A stretch of 39,091 nt of DNA from Verrucomicrobiota bacterium (GTDB lineage Bacteria > Verrucomicrobiota > Verrucomicrobiia > Verrucomicrobiales > DEV007). Location: positions 1-39,091 of the forward strand of contig JAJRVS010000123.1 of assembly GCA_024277195.1 (NCBI GenBank). The letters run 5' to 3'. The notes below the pieces were generated by a model, which saw only the letters and a list, made by a program, of their open reading frames with translations, did no database searches and was not told the origin of the DNA. Positions 1-8,605 of the stretch are shown piece after piece. The position numbers and the translations under genes were made by a program. How positions within the stretch are numbered: the stretch's first letter is position 1; each line of letters begins with the position of its first letter.

Positions 1-2
1 CA

Positions 3-62
3 CAGCACATTCCAGCTCTCAAGCTGAAGCTACTCCTTCTGGAGCTAGGCCTAGTTGCCTAG
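3..62 (+). CDS. Leucine-rich leader peptide of leuA (partial, 5' end outside window)
   Basis: An open frame enters from the left edge and ends at a TAG at 60-62. Its last 14 codons (18-59) read L K L K L L L L E L G L V A, so 8 of 14 are leucine, and three of the eight are CTA. No ATG is visible in the window; ATT at 9-11 is an unlikely start, so the true start is probably just upstream. A run of leucine codons ending about 30 nt before an intrinsic terminator and 125 nt before leuA is the classic arrangement of a leu operon attenuator, where ribosome stalling for lack of charged tRNA-Leu prevents terminator formation. The peptide itself would have no other role. Attenuation here is inferred from sequence layout only. 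Confidence 0.7.
   Translation, partial: QHIPALKLKLLLLELGLVA
45..62 (+). promoter_or_regulatory. Possible pause hairpin in leuA leader
   Basis: CTAGGC (45-50) can pair with GCCTAG (57-62) over the loop CTAGTT. The stem covers the last leucine codons and the stop codon of the leader peptide, the place where a pause hairpin lies in amino-acid attenuators. A weak alternative pairing that could act as antiterminator is GCAG (80-83) with CTGC (105-108), extended by GTT (71-73) with AAC (109-111) across a bulge. Both pairings were found by eye and not folded computationally. Confidence 0.4.
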
Positions 63-94
63 TATCTTTTGTTGTCCTCGCAGTTTGTTCGCTT

Positions 95-138
95 ATTCGA
101 TTCCCTGCAACGGACGCAGAGAATCGAATTTTTATTTT
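95..138 (+). terminator. Intrinsic terminator / attenuator before leuA
   Basis: ATTCGATTC (95-103) pairs with GAATCGAAT (121-129), and inside it CTGC (105-108) pairs with GCAG (116-119), leaving one C/A mismatch (104/120) and a 7-nt loop. The stem is followed at once by TTTTTATTTT (129-138). This is a strong rho-independent terminator shape placed 48 nt before the leuA start. It could in principle end an upstream gene, but the leucine-codon run just before it makes an attenuator of leuA the better reading. Confidence 0.8.
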
Positions 139-186
139 ACAGCGAATACATTTACCCGAATCCTTTAATATCAACACCACACTACT

Positions 187-1755
187 ATGTCAGACCGATT
201 GACCATATTTGATACCACCTTGCGCGACGGCGAACAATGTCCGGGCGCATCCATGGATCCACGCGAAAAAATGGAGGTCGCTCGTCAGCTCGCCTGTCTG
301 AACGTAGACGTGATCGAAGCCGGATTCCCAGTGATCAGTGACGGTGATTTTGCCTCTGTCGAACAAATCGCCACGGAAGTTAAAGGCCCAATCATCGCTG
401 GCCTGGCTCGTTGTATCAAAAAGGATATCGAAGCGGCCGGCGCAGCGGTCAAACCTGCGGCCGAGAGAGGACGTATCCACGTATTTTTGGCTACTTCAAA
501 AATTCATCGTGAGCATAAGTTGAAAAAAGCCCATGACGAAATTGTGCGTTTGGCGGTGGAAAGCGTGACTTATGCCAAGAGTTTTGTGCAGGACGTGGAG
601 TTTTCTCCCGAGGATGCTTCGCGCACCGAACCTGAGTTCCTCGCCGAAGTGACTCAGGCAGTGATCGCTGCCGGAGCCACCACGGTCAATATCCCGGATA
701 CGGTTGGATTTGCCGTGCCACAGACATACGCAGACATGATCCGTTACCTTTTTGACAACGTCAATAATATCGACGACGCGGTTATTTCTGTGCACTGCCA
801 CAACGACCTGGGTTTGGCGGTGGCCAACTCCCTGGCCGCGGTGCAGGCAGGTGCGCGTCAGATCGAAGGCACCATTAATGGCATCGGCGAACGTGCCGGC
901 AACGCGGCTTTGGAAGAAGTGATCATGGCGATCAAAACTCGTTCTGATATTTTCGTCGATGTGCATACTGACATCGACGTTTCGGAAATTGTTAAAACTT
1001 CGCGTTTGGTCAGTCGCATGTGCAGTTTGCAGGTGCAGCGCAACAAAGCCATCGTCGGTGAGAATGCTTTTGCCCATGGAGCTGGCATTCATCAGGATGG
1101 CATTATCAAAAAACGAGAGACCTACGAGATCATGGATCCCAAGGAAATCGGCTGGGGTGAAACCGAGTTGCCATTGACCAAACACAGCGGACGCCACGCA
1201 GTGGCTTTGCGTTTGCAGGCTTTGAGCTACACCCTCACCGATGCCGAGATTGATGATATTTTCAGCCGTTTCAAAGACATCGGTGATCGCAAAAAATTCG
1301 TTTATGACGATGATTTGGCTGCTTTGGTGGATGACTCCCTGACCACGGTCAAGGAATCCTATTCACTTGAATATTTGCATGTCAGCTCCGGTACCACCGC
1401 GATACCGACTGCCACGGTGCAGTTGAAACGCGGCGAAGAGACGCTTGAGGACTCCAGTCCTGGCAACGGTGCGGTGGATGCTTCGATGAAGGCCATCGAC
1501 CGTATTTTGAAAAAACGCGGCCACTTGGTCGAATACAATGTCAGTGCCACTTCCGGAGGCAAGGACGCTTTGGGAGAAGTCAGCCTGAAAGTCGATTTTG
1601 GCGATGGCAACCTTATCTCAGGAAAAGGTGCCAGCACCGATGTCATCGAAGCCAGCGCGCGTGCTTACCTCAATGCCGTCAATCGGGTCTCAGCTCTTGA
1701 AGAACAAAGTGGCGGTATAGACAAATCCGCAGCGGCCGCCGAGGGGACTATTTAG
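187..1755 (+). CDS. leuA: 2-isopropylmalate synthase
   Basis: Cytosolic enzyme condensing acetyl-CoA with 2-oxoisovalerate, the first committed step of leucine biosynthesis. The 522-residue protein opens with FDTTLRDGEQCPG, the start of the HMGL-like TIM barrel with the catalytic Arg-Asp pair, and carries the metal-binding HCHNDLG and the GIGERAGNAALEE motif. After about residue 400 comes the LeuA allosteric regulatory domain (around residues 400-500), which normally senses leucine. The length fits the usual 510-520 residues of bacterial LeuA. The ATG at 187 has no Shine-Dalgarno; it is preceded by CACACTACT. Regulation is probably double: feedback by leucine through the C-terminal domain, and transcription attenuation through the leader and hairpin at 1-138. 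No other leu gene follows; recJ comes next after 152 nt. Confidence 0.96.
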   Translation: MSDRLTIFDTTLRDGEQCPGASMDPREKMEVARQLACLNVDVIEAGFPVISDGDFASVEQIATEVKGPIIAGLARCIKKDIEAAGAAVKPAAERGRIHVFLATSKIHREHKLKKAHDEIVRLAVESVTYAKSFVQDVEFSPEDASRTEPEFLAEVTQAVIAAGATTVNIPDTVGFAVPQTYADMIRYLFDNVNNIDDAVISVHCHNDLGLAVANSLAAVQAGARQIEGTINGIGERAGNAALEEVIMAIKTRSDIFVDVHTDIDVSEIVKTSRLVSRMCSLQVQRNKAIVGENAFAHGAGIHQDGIIKKRETYEIMDPKEIGWGETELPLTKHSGRHAVALRLQALSYTLTDAEIDDIFSRFKDIGDRKKFVYDDDLAALVDDSLTTVKESYSLEYLHVSSGTTAIPTATVQLKRGEETLEDSSPGNGAVDASMKAIDRILKKRGHLVEYNVSATSGGKDALGEVSLKVDFGDGNLISGKGASTDVIEASARAYLNAVNRVSALEEQSGGIDKSAAAAEGTI

Positions 1756-1869
1756 CACGCTAGCGGTCTGCTTTCGATATTACTCAAGTGATATATACTC
1801 GCGATTTGTCAAGAATTGTTGCCTGACCCCATTTTGGGGAGGAAATATTCTTTTTCCGTGGTGCTTATC

Positions 1870-1897
1870 TTTACTTCGTGTCTCAGTCCTCTATGAT
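1870..1897 (+). promoter_or_regulatory. Candidate sigma70 promoter of recJ
   Basis: TTTACT (1870-1875) and TATGAT (1892-1897) are separated by 16 nt. The -10 box lies only 10 nt before the recJ ATG at 1908, so the transcript would start within a few bases of the start codon and be leaderless or nearly so. Matches to consensus are 4/6 and 5/6. Found by eye; transcription start mapping would decide. Confidence 0.35.
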
Positions 1898-1907
1898 AGG
1901 CTCATAA

Positions 1908-3614
1908 ATGACAAGCGAGTCCAAATGGCTGTTAGCCGAAGTGCCTGACGCTGACCGTGTGCAGGCTTTGGCAACAGAGTTTGAACTCAGTCCGCTGGCT
2001 ATTCAGTTGGCGATGCAGCGGGGTTTTGATCAAACGGATGAGCTGGCAAGATTCCTTCATCCTCGTTTGCAGGATCTAGGTGACCCTTTTGATATGCCTG
2101 GCATGCAGGCCACTATCGATCGGTTGTTGCAAGCCGTCGATGCGGATGAAGAGGTGGTGCTCTATGGCGATTATGACGTGGATGGTGTCAGCTCCACCGC
2201 TTTACTGACGCTGGTTCTGTCAGCTTATGGTCTTAAAACCAAGACTTTTCTTCCACAACGGCTTTCAGAGGGTTATGGCCTGTCGATCGGGGGCATACAA
2301 AAAGCCATCGACGGCACCCAAGCCGCGCTGCTGATCGCGGCCGACTGCGGCACCAATTCCCGTGACGAAGCCGACTGGCTGCGGGAGCACAACATCGACC
2401 TGTTGGTGCTCGACCATCACGAACCGTCACGTGAAGGTGTTGCGGACTGTGTTTCTATCGTTAATCCTAAGCTAGGAGAAGACTATCACTACCTCTGCAC
2501 CGCCGGAGTGGTGTTCAAAGTCGCCCACGCCTTGCTCAAGGCACGTCCGGTGGAAGGGGGGTTTGATTTGCGCCAGCACCTTGATCTGGTTGCGCTCGGT
2601 ACTGTGGCCGACATTGTGCCACTGGTGGATGAAAATAGAATTCTGGTGAGACGCGGTTTGCAACAACTGGATCGCACTGAGAATCAAGGGCTGAAGGCTT
2701 TGAAAACGGTGTCGGGTCTGCGTCCGCCCTGTGATGCGGTCGATGTAGGATTTAAAATCGGCCCGCGTCTCAATGCGGCCGGGCGAGTTAATACAGCTCA
2801 CGATGCGCTCGATTTGCTGTTATCCTCTGATGCGGAGGAATGTATGAATCTGGCCAGGCATCTGGACAGTCTCAACCGCGAGCGCCAGACTTTGGAACAG
2901 AAAGCACGGGACCAGGCTGAAGCTCAGATTGAAAGCCTGTCGGCAGAAGAAAAAGAATTTGCCTTGGTGGTCGCAGGCGATGATTGGCACCCGGGCGTGG
3001 TTGGCATCGTCGCCAGCCGGTTGATGAGAAAATATCACTTACCGACTTTTGTCATTGCCTGTGATGCGCAGGGTATCGGTAAAGGCAGCGGACGTAGTGT
3101 AGAAGGCATCTCCCTGGTGAAGGCTCTTGATCACTGTAGGGATCTGCTGGAAGCCGGCGGCGGCCATGATCAGGCGGCGGGGCTCAGCGTGCGCAAAGAA
3201 AACCTAGATGCTTTCAGGAAAAAATTCAATGCCTACGTAGGGGAACAGGGAAAGGGTGACCAGGAATTTCTCACCCACAAAATCCGCCTTGATGTTGAAG
3301 CACGATTGGAAAACATAGATTTGTCGTTGCTCGACAGTTATGAGTTGTTACGACCTTTTGGAAAAAGCAATCCGCAACCTGTTCTTTTCACCCGTGGAGT
3401 ACAACTCAAAAACGAACCGCAGATTCTTAAGGATAAACACCTCAAATTTCTTTTTATCCAGGATGGCTGTAGCCGTGACGCCATCTACTTCAACGCCGCC
3501 GATCTGGATCTACCACCCACCCCGTGGGACATCGCTTATACCATCGACCGCAACGAATACCGGGGCCGGGTCAGTGTCAGCATCATGATCCAGGCGATTC
3601 GCGCAGCGCAGTGA
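1908..3614 (+). CDS. recJ: Single-stranded-DNA-specific exonuclease RecJ
   Basis: RecJ is a 5'-3' exonuclease on single-stranded DNA that acts in RecF-pathway recombination, mismatch repair and base-excision repair. The 568-residue product has the DHH phosphoesterase motifs in order: YGDYDVDGVSSTALL (about residues 85-100), DCGTNSRDEA, LDHHE, GPRLNAAGR, and the DHHA1 motif GGGHDQAAGL near residue 420. A C-terminal OB-like part follows (about 440-568). Length is normal for bacterial RecJ (550-580). The ATG at 1908 sits just after a candidate -10 box. The gene converges with the pseudouridine synthase gene downstream (33 nt between the stop codons), with no convincing terminator between them. 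Function is well supported by motifs. Confidence 0.95.
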   Translation: MTSESKWLLAEVPDADRVQALATEFELSPLAIQLAMQRGFDQTDELARFLHPRLQDLGDPFDMPGMQATIDRLLQAVDADEEVVLYGDYDVDGVSSTALLTLVLSAYGLKTKTFLPQRLSEGYGLSIGGIQKAIDGTQAALLIAADCGTNSRDEADWLREHNIDLLVLDHHEPSREGVADCVSIVNPKLGEDYHYLCTAGVVFKVAHALLKARPVEGGFDLRQHLDLVALGTVADIVPLVDENRILVRRGLQQLDRTENQGLKALKTVSGLRPPCDAVDVGFKIGPRLNAAGRVNTAHDALDLLLSSDAEECMNLARHLDSLNRERQTLEQKARDQAEAQIESLSAEEKEFALVVAGDDWHPGVVGIVASRLMRKYHLPTFVIACDAQGIGKGSGRSVEGISLVKALDHCRDLLEAGGGHDQAAGLSVRKENLDAFRKKFNAYVGEQGKGDQEFLTHKIRLDVEARLENIDLSLLDSYELLRPFGKSNPQPVLFTRGVQLKNEPQILKDKHLKFLFIQDGCSRDAIYFNAADLDLPPTPWDIAYTIDRNEYRGRVSVSIMIQAIRAAQ

Positions 3615-3647
3615 AAACGGCACACTGAAAAGTCTGTGTTCCTTTGG

Positions 3648-4382
3648 CTAACTGCTTGTTTCTCTCTCCTCTTTCTGGCTAACCAATGATTTGAAATAAC
3701 CAGGGATTTTGGTTTCAAAGCTCATCGGTTCTTTAGAAAAAGGGTGTTTGATGCTCAGCGACGACGCATGCAAGGCAAGTCGCTTGATGCCTTTTTCTTT
3801 TTCGCCATACTTTTTGTCTCCCACCACCGGGCAACCTAAATCGGCGAGATGCACTCTGATTTGGTTTTTTCTGCCGGTATAGAGATCCACTTCAAGCAAA
3901 CTGTATTTATTTGCCTCTCTCAGAACCTTGTAACCCGTTTTGGCAAATTTGCCTTTTGCGGGGTCCTTCACCGAGTACATACGGAATACCGAATTTTCTG
4001 CAAGATAGGATGAAATTTCACCCTGCGGTTCTGGAGGAAGCCCATGCACCACGGCGTAGTATTTCTTTTTGAAGTTCTGCCATTCCTCCTGAAGATAGAT
4101 TTTGGCCTCTTCGTTTTTAGCAAAAACCAGTAAGCCTGAAGTATCACGATCCAAACGATGCACGATGAATATGCGCCTGTTTGATTTTGAGTTTCCCTTA
4201 CGCACATAGTCATTGAGCATAAAATAAGCCGTCTGTTCCCGCACTTTATCATTGCTCACTGTCAATAGGCCGCTGATTTTATCCACCACGAGGATGTCAT
4301 GATCCTCATAAATGATGTTCAGTCCCTTGGGGTGAAACCTCTTGGGCGGCGCTTTGAATTTTTTTCGACTAGCAGACATCAT
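3648..4382 (-). CDS. RluA-family pseudouridine synthase
   Basis: Probable RNA pseudouridine synthase, converting specific uridines of rRNA or tRNA. The signature VHRLDRDTSGLLVFAKNEEAK with the catalytic Asp of HRLD is present, followed by the GRKNQIRVHLADLGCPVVGDKKYG motif typical of RluA/RluC/RluD proteins. The 244-residue form counted from the ATG at 4382 (MMSASRKK) is chosen because the longer reading starts at TTG inside the preceding gene. There is no S4 domain in front, so this is a short RluA-like member. The start lies 4 nt after the stop of the VF530-type gene, which suggests co-transcription. Target uridine cannot be told from sequence. Confidence 0.9.
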   Translation of the reverse strand: MMSASRKKFKAPPKRFHPKGLNIIYEDHDILVVDKISGLLTVSNDKVREQTAYFMLNDYVRKGNSKSNRRIFIVHRLDRDTSGLLVFAKNEEAKIYLQEEWQNFKKKYYAVVHGLPPEPQGEISSYLAENSVFRMYSVKDPAKGKFAKTGYKVLREANKYSLLEVDLYTGRKNQIRVHLADLGCPVVGDKKYGEKEKGIKRLALHASSLSIKHPFSKEPMSFETKIPGYFKSLVSQKEERETSS

Positions 4383-4386
4383 TCGA

Positions 4387-4620
4387 TTATTTCTTGCTCT
4401 CAATTTCCTGCATATGCAGATACAAAGCTTCGACTTTTTTTCTTGCCCAGGGTGTCTTGCGCAAAAATTTAAGACTCGACTTCACCGAAGGGTCGCTGTT
4501 GAAACAACGAATATCAATGCGTAAACCCAAATCCTCCCAGCCATAATACTCGACCAGACTCTTGACGATCTGCTCAAGCGTGATGCCATGAAGGGGATCT
4601 TTATTGCTCTCTGTCGTCAT
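4387..4620 (-). CDS. VF530 family (DUF2132) small DNA-binding-like protein
   Basis: A 77-residue protein with [54 protein letters not shown], which is the compact VF530/DUF2132 fold named after a Vibrio fischeri structure. Members are widespread single-domain proteins of unknown role; a double-stranded DNA-binding activity has been proposed for the family. It is basic toward the C-terminus and has no signal peptide or membrane segment. The gene sits between tyrS and the pseudouridine synthase gene on the same strand, 49 nt after tyrS and 4 nt before the next ATG, so it is likely in the same transcript. Identity is clear from the motif order; function remains unknown. Confidence 0.85.
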   Translation of the reverse strand: MTTESNKDPLHGITLEQIVKSLVEYYGWEDLGLRIDIRCFNSDPSVKSSLKFLRKTPWARKKVEALYLHMQEIESKK

Positions 4621-4669
4621 TTTTAAACTGAGCAGTAGCTCTGGCTAGTTTGCGGGTTGATTCACGCCG

Positions 4670-5842
4670 CTATTTTAACCTCACAAACCTTTTTTTGTCC
4701 AGTTTGAGCACATCGCCTGTTTTCCAATCAGGTTCGCTTTTGAGGTCGGTGACCTTTTCACCATTCAACTGCACGCTACCCTGCTGGATCAATCTACGCA
4801 AATCGGATCCGGAGCGTTTGCTATCAAAAGCCGTCTGGTAGGCATGTCCGACCACTCCCAGCAAATCACGGCGCTCTCCCAGGGAAAACTCTGGCAAATC
4901 AGCCGCCTCGTGATCACGTTTACTGAACTTGACTTCCCAGTTTTTCAGGGCATCAGCGGCTTCCCCTGTGGTGTGAAAACGGGTGACAACTTTCTCAGCC
5001 AGTTTTTTCTTGGCATCCATCGGATGGGCCGAAGCATCAAGATCTTCTCCTAGCAGCAAGGTGTAATAGCGTCCCATTAGATCATCAGAAATACTCATTA
5101 ACTTGCCGAACATTTCATCCGGGGCTTCGCTCACGCCGATATAGTTGCCCAGACTTTTGCTCATCTTTTGCACCCCATCCAGGCCTTCGAGAATAGGCAT
5201 CAACATGACAACCTGCTGCTCCATGCCTTCGCTCTTCTGCATGTCCCGTCCGACTAGTATATTAAATAACTGGTCTGTCGCGCCCAACTCAACGTCAGCT
5301 TTTACCATCACCGAATCCCAACCTTGCACGATGGGGTATTGGATTTCATGCAGACGCACTTCCTGATCCGCCGCAATACGCGCTTTGAAATCTTCTCGCT
5401 GCAGCATCTGCTGCATTGTCACCCGCGCATTGAGTCGGATCACATCTTCAAATGTCATCTGCTTGAACCACTCACCGTTAAAACGCAGCTCTGTTTTGTC
5501 TTTATCCAAAATCTTAAAGGCCTGATCGGTAAAAGTGCGCGCATTATCCAGCACTTCTTCGCTGGTCAACTGGGGGCGGGTTTTTGAGCGACCGCTGGGA
5601 TCACCGATCAAGGCGGTGAAATCACCGATGATCAGTACGGCCGTGTGGCCGAACTCCTGAAACTGTCGCAGTTTTTCCAAAGGCACCCCATGGCCTAAAT
5701 GCAGATCCGGTGCGGTGGGATCCACGCCAAGCTTAGCGCGTAGGGGTTTGCCTCGCTGCAGTTTTTTGAGCAGTTCTTTTTCGCTCAACACCTGGGCAGT
5801 GCCCCGCATTAAAGTCTCTAGCTGGTCGGATATGGAACTCAT
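4670..5842 (-). CDS. tyrS: Tyrosyl-tRNA synthetase
   Basis: Class I aminoacyl-tRNA synthetase charging tRNA-Tyr. The 390-residue protein has the HIGH-type HLGH within GVDPTAPDLHLGHGVPL, GDFTALIGDPSGRS, and the KMSKS signature in QKMSKSLGNYIG. The C-terminal part (about 325-390) is an S4 RNA-binding domain (LRRLIQQGSVQLNGEKVTD). The start at 5842 (MSSISDQLETLM) is preferred; the frame is open 19 codons further upstream but that extension is not part of the family. This is the shorter TyrRS type in which the loop before the catalytic core starts GVDPTAPDLH. It lies 93 nt after the PBP gene on the same strand. Confidence 0.95.
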   Translation of the reverse strand: MSSISDQLETLMRGTAQVLSEKELLKKLQRGKPLRAKLGVDPTAPDLHLGHGVPLEKLRQFQEFGHTAVLIIGDFTALIGDPSGRSKTRPQLTSEEVLDNARTFTDQAFKILDKDKTELRFNGEWFKQMTFEDVIRLNARVTMQQMLQREDFKARIAADQEVRLHEIQYPIVQGWDSVMVKADVELGATDQLFNILVGRDMQKSEGMEQQVVMLMPILEGLDGVQKMSKSLGNYIGVSEAPDEMFGKLMSISDDLMGRYYTLLLGEDLDASAHPMDAKKKLAEKVVTRFHTTGEAADALKNWEVKFSKRDHEAADLPEFSLGERRDLLGVVGHAYQTAFDSKRSGSDLRRLIQQGSVQLNGEKVTDLKSEPDWKTGDVLKLDKKRFVRLK

Positions 5843-5935
5843 GAATAAATAGGTGGTGGTGTTGCGCACGAAGAAAGCCGCTGACAGAGTGAAATTCAAG
5901 CGCTTTAGCTCGCTGCCTGATTTCTGAAATCAGGA

Positions 5936-8605
5936 TCAATCTTGAAATCTGATCGGTGCCGGACGGTTGATTTTCACCCGGCTTTCATTTCTAGGTGGCG
6001 GAAAAATACCCGATGGCCTTGCCCTCGCTTTTTTGACCGGCTGGGCTTTTTGCACGGGTTTCGCGACAAGCCCTCCTGCTTCTGCTCCCTCCTGCATGAC
6101 CACCGGTTGCACCACGGGAACCGCTTTTAATCCTCCGGAAGGCACCGCTACGGGAACCGCGATCGGCACCGCTTTGAGCGGGGTCTTGGTCTCCTTTTTA
6201 GGAACCGCAATCGCACGGGCTTTCAAACTAGGGATCACTGAATTATAGGGGTCATGCCCTAATAAAATCGGGCTCAAGGGGTGAATAGGCTCGGCATGAG
6301 CTACCTGGGCACGCAAGGCAGCAGACGAACTGAAGGGGAAAGACGGATCAAAGGGGCGGGGGCCATGAGTCATATTGGGCGAAACACTGCCGCCATGAAC
6401 TGAGCAGGAAGTGTGAACCACGGTGCCGGGTCGCAGATACTCGATGTAAGTGGTACGCACATTTTTGGGTGGTTTGCCAGGCGCGCCGGGCACCATGTCC
6501 GAGCATTGGTCGGTAGCGCGTTCTCCCGAGATCCGGCACAGCTCCACTTGAGTCGATCCTTTCGGTGGTAAAAAAGTTTTTGGTGGAAAATACTCGGCAG
6601 CGTCATTCATAATCTGTGACCATATCGGCAACACCGTGTCACTACTGAATGCATTTGGATAAATCGTTTTAGGCGTATCAAAACCTGCCCACACCGCGCA
6701 GGTGATTTCACTGGTATATCCGACGAACCAGTTGTCGGTATAAGCATACTCAGTGCCGGTTTTTCCAGCGATAGACATTTTTTTATTCAAGCCATACTTC
6801 TCGTAAGCCTTACGTCCCGTGCCGTCTTTTAACGCATCAGTCAGACAACTGGTAACCTGCCAAGCGGTGTATTGATCGATCAAAGGTTGTTTAAGTTTAC
6901 GAATTTGTGTTGAATAAATGATTTTGTCCTTGGCGTCCTTGATGCTGGAGAGAATATGCGTGCGTTCCGCCCTAACCCCTTGATTGGGAAAAATCGAATA
7001 AGCCAGGCACATCTCCGGCATCGAAGCTGGTGAGCGGCCCAGCATAGCTGCGTTGAAGTTTTTGATCTCTCCATCAAAACGGATGCCAGAGTCTTCGGCT
7101 AGGCCGACTACTTTTGACAATCCCGTTAAAATTCCCAATCGCACAGTCGCAGCAACTTTAGAAAGCGCCAAAGCTTGCCGTGCCGGCAATTGTCCCACAT
7201 GAACGTTAGTCAAGCTTTCGGTACCCCATTCCCCGAGAATGCCGCTCATGCCACCGATCATCACCCGGCGGTTGTCAATCGGGATATCTTCCACTGGAGT
7301 TCCGGGGAAACGGCCGCTTTGAAAAGCAGCAGCATACACAAATGGAATAAATGCGGTGCCAGGTGGACGACGGCTCAATACCGCGCGATCGAACATACTG
7401 TCATTAAAATCACGCCCGCCCACCAAGGTTAGAATACCCCCGGTTTCATTGTCTATGGCGAGTACCGCTCCCTGTAAATAAGTTGGTTTGGGCAACTTGC
7501 TTTTGATGTGTAACAAAGATTCGCTTTTTTCCTCCCCTTCGCTCACCACTTTGATTTCGGTGCCTTTTTGGCGGGCATGAAACTCCTTTTTCAAGGTTTT
7601 ATAATCTACCAGCGTCTGGTGTTCGTAGGATTTATGTTTTTCAATTTCATCCAGTTGTTTCGCCAAACTGGCTTCGGCCTTCAACTGAAGCCGGTTATCA
7701 ATAGTGGTATAAATATGAAAACCTCCCTGGGAAGCCAGTTCGTATCCAACCACTTCAATCACCCGTTGGCGGACTTGTTCGTAAACGTACTTTGATTTGG
7801 CAAATGCCGAGCCTTTGACAATTGTACCTAAGGGCGTTTTTTGCAGTTCCAGCATTTTCTTTTTGCTGATCATGCCTTCTGCGCGCATCCGCTGAAAAAC
7901 ATAGTTGCGGGTATTACGCGACTTTTCAGGATTATTAAAGGGAGACAAGCGGTTGGGACTTTTGATCAGCCCCACTAAGGTGGCGGCTTCAGGGATGGTG
8001 AGGTCAATGGGTTCTTTGCCAAAATAACCATTGGAAGCCGCTGCGATGCCATAATAACCGCTGCCAAAATAGATGCGATTCAAGTACAATTCGAGAATCT
8101 CGCGTTTGGTGAATTTTTCCTCGATTCTCTGGGCTAGGAAAATTTCAGCTACTTTACGGCTGATACTACGCTCCCTCATTTCAAAAGCGTTGCGCCCCAA
8201 CTGCTGGGTCACGGTGCTAGCACCTTGAGTCACTCCCCCAGCTTTAAAGTTACTGATCGCTGCGCGAAAAATACCAAAATAATCAACTCCATTGTGACTG
8301 AAGAACCGTGCGTCCTCGGTGGCCACCAGGGCATTAACCACGTTTTCTGATACTTCATCTATTGAGACTGGGCGACGGTTTTGAACAAAGATGCGCCCCA
8401 GTTCCTCGCCATTACGGTCAAAAATAATGCTGGCCACCTCCAAATCGTGGATTTTCTCCAAATCAAAAGTCTGCGCCAAGTCAAAACGTGGTTTGGCGTA
8501 AAGGTAAGCGATACCCGCACCAATAAGTCCCGCCATTATCCCCATGAATAGGAGGACAATGAACAGCTTGAGAAAAAATCTGGAGAATCTCCGACGACGA
8601 CGCAT
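5936..8605 (-). CDS. Class A penicillin-binding protein with degenerate transpeptidase site
   Basis: Inner-membrane peptidoglycan synthase of the PBP1A type, 889 residues from the ATG at 8605 (MRRRRRFSRFF), a basic N-tail followed by one membrane segment (about 13-35). The glycosyltransferase 51 domain looks intact: ATEDARFFSHNGVD, GASTVTQQLGRNAF, RKVAE, EILELYLN and GYYGIAAASNGYFGKE. The transpeptidase part keeps GKTGTE (Lys about 615) but the usual GSxxKPF reads GTAFIPF (Thr 417, Ile 420), and the SxN box reads SKV (482-484). Catalytic Ser, Lys and Asn are therefore all replaced, so cross-linking activity is probably lost and the protein may act as a glycosyltransferase with a scaffold domain. 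The C-terminal 100 residues are rich in Ala-Val-Pro-Lys. The frame continues 24 codons upstream, judged not to be used. Confidence 0.88.
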   Translation of the reverse strand: MRRRRRFSRFFLKLFIVLLFMGIMAGLIGAGIAYLYAKPRFDLAQTFDLEKIHDLEVASIIFDRNGEELGRIFVQNRRPVSIDEVSENVVNALVATEDARFFSHNGVDYFGIFRAAISNFKAGGVTQGASTVTQQLGRNAFEMRERSISRKVAEIFLAQRIEEKFTKREILELYLNRIYFGSGYYGIAAASNGYFGKEPIDLTIPEAATLVGLIKSPNRLSPFNNPEKSRNTRNYVFQRMRAEGMISKKKMLELQKTPLGTIVKGSAFAKSKYVYEQVRQRVIEVVGYELASQGGFHIYTTIDNRLQLKAEASLAKQLDEIEKHKSYEHQTLVDYKTLKKEFHARQKGTEIKVVSEGEEKSESLLHIKSKLPKPTYLQGAVLAIDNETGGILTLVGGRDFNDSMFDRAVLSRRPPGTAFIPFVYAAAFQSGRFPGTPVEDIPIDNRRVMIGGMSGILGEWGTESLTNVHVGQLPARQALALSKVAATVRLGILTGLSKVVGLAEDSGIRFDGEIKNFNAAMLGRSPASMPEMCLAYSIFPNQGVRAERTHILSSIKDAKDKIIYSTQIRKLKQPLIDQYTAWQVTSCLTDALKDGTGRKAYEKYGLNKKMSIAGKTGTEYAYTDNWFVGYTSEITCAVWAGFDTPKTIYPNAFSSDTVLPIWSQIMNDAAEYFPPKTFLPPKGSTQVELCRISGERATDQCSDMVPGAPGKPPKNVRTTYIEYLRPGTVVHTSCSVHGGSVSPNMTHGPRPFDPSFPFSSSAALRAQVAHAEPIHPLSPILLGHDPYNSVIPSLKARAIAVPKKETKTPLKAVPIAVPVAVPSGGLKAVPVVQPVVMQEGAEAGGLVAKPVQKAQPVKKARARPSGIFPPPRNESRVKINRPAPIRFQD

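Noticed and set aside
496-1197. Long antisense frame (233 codons) inside leuA
   Set aside because: It is a mirror of the well-conserved leuA coding frame, with no recognisable protein.
1827-1839. CCCC-ATTTT-GGGG as a leuA terminator
   Set aside because: Only four pairs, and the T-run comes 12 nt later after AGGAAATATTC; too weak to call.
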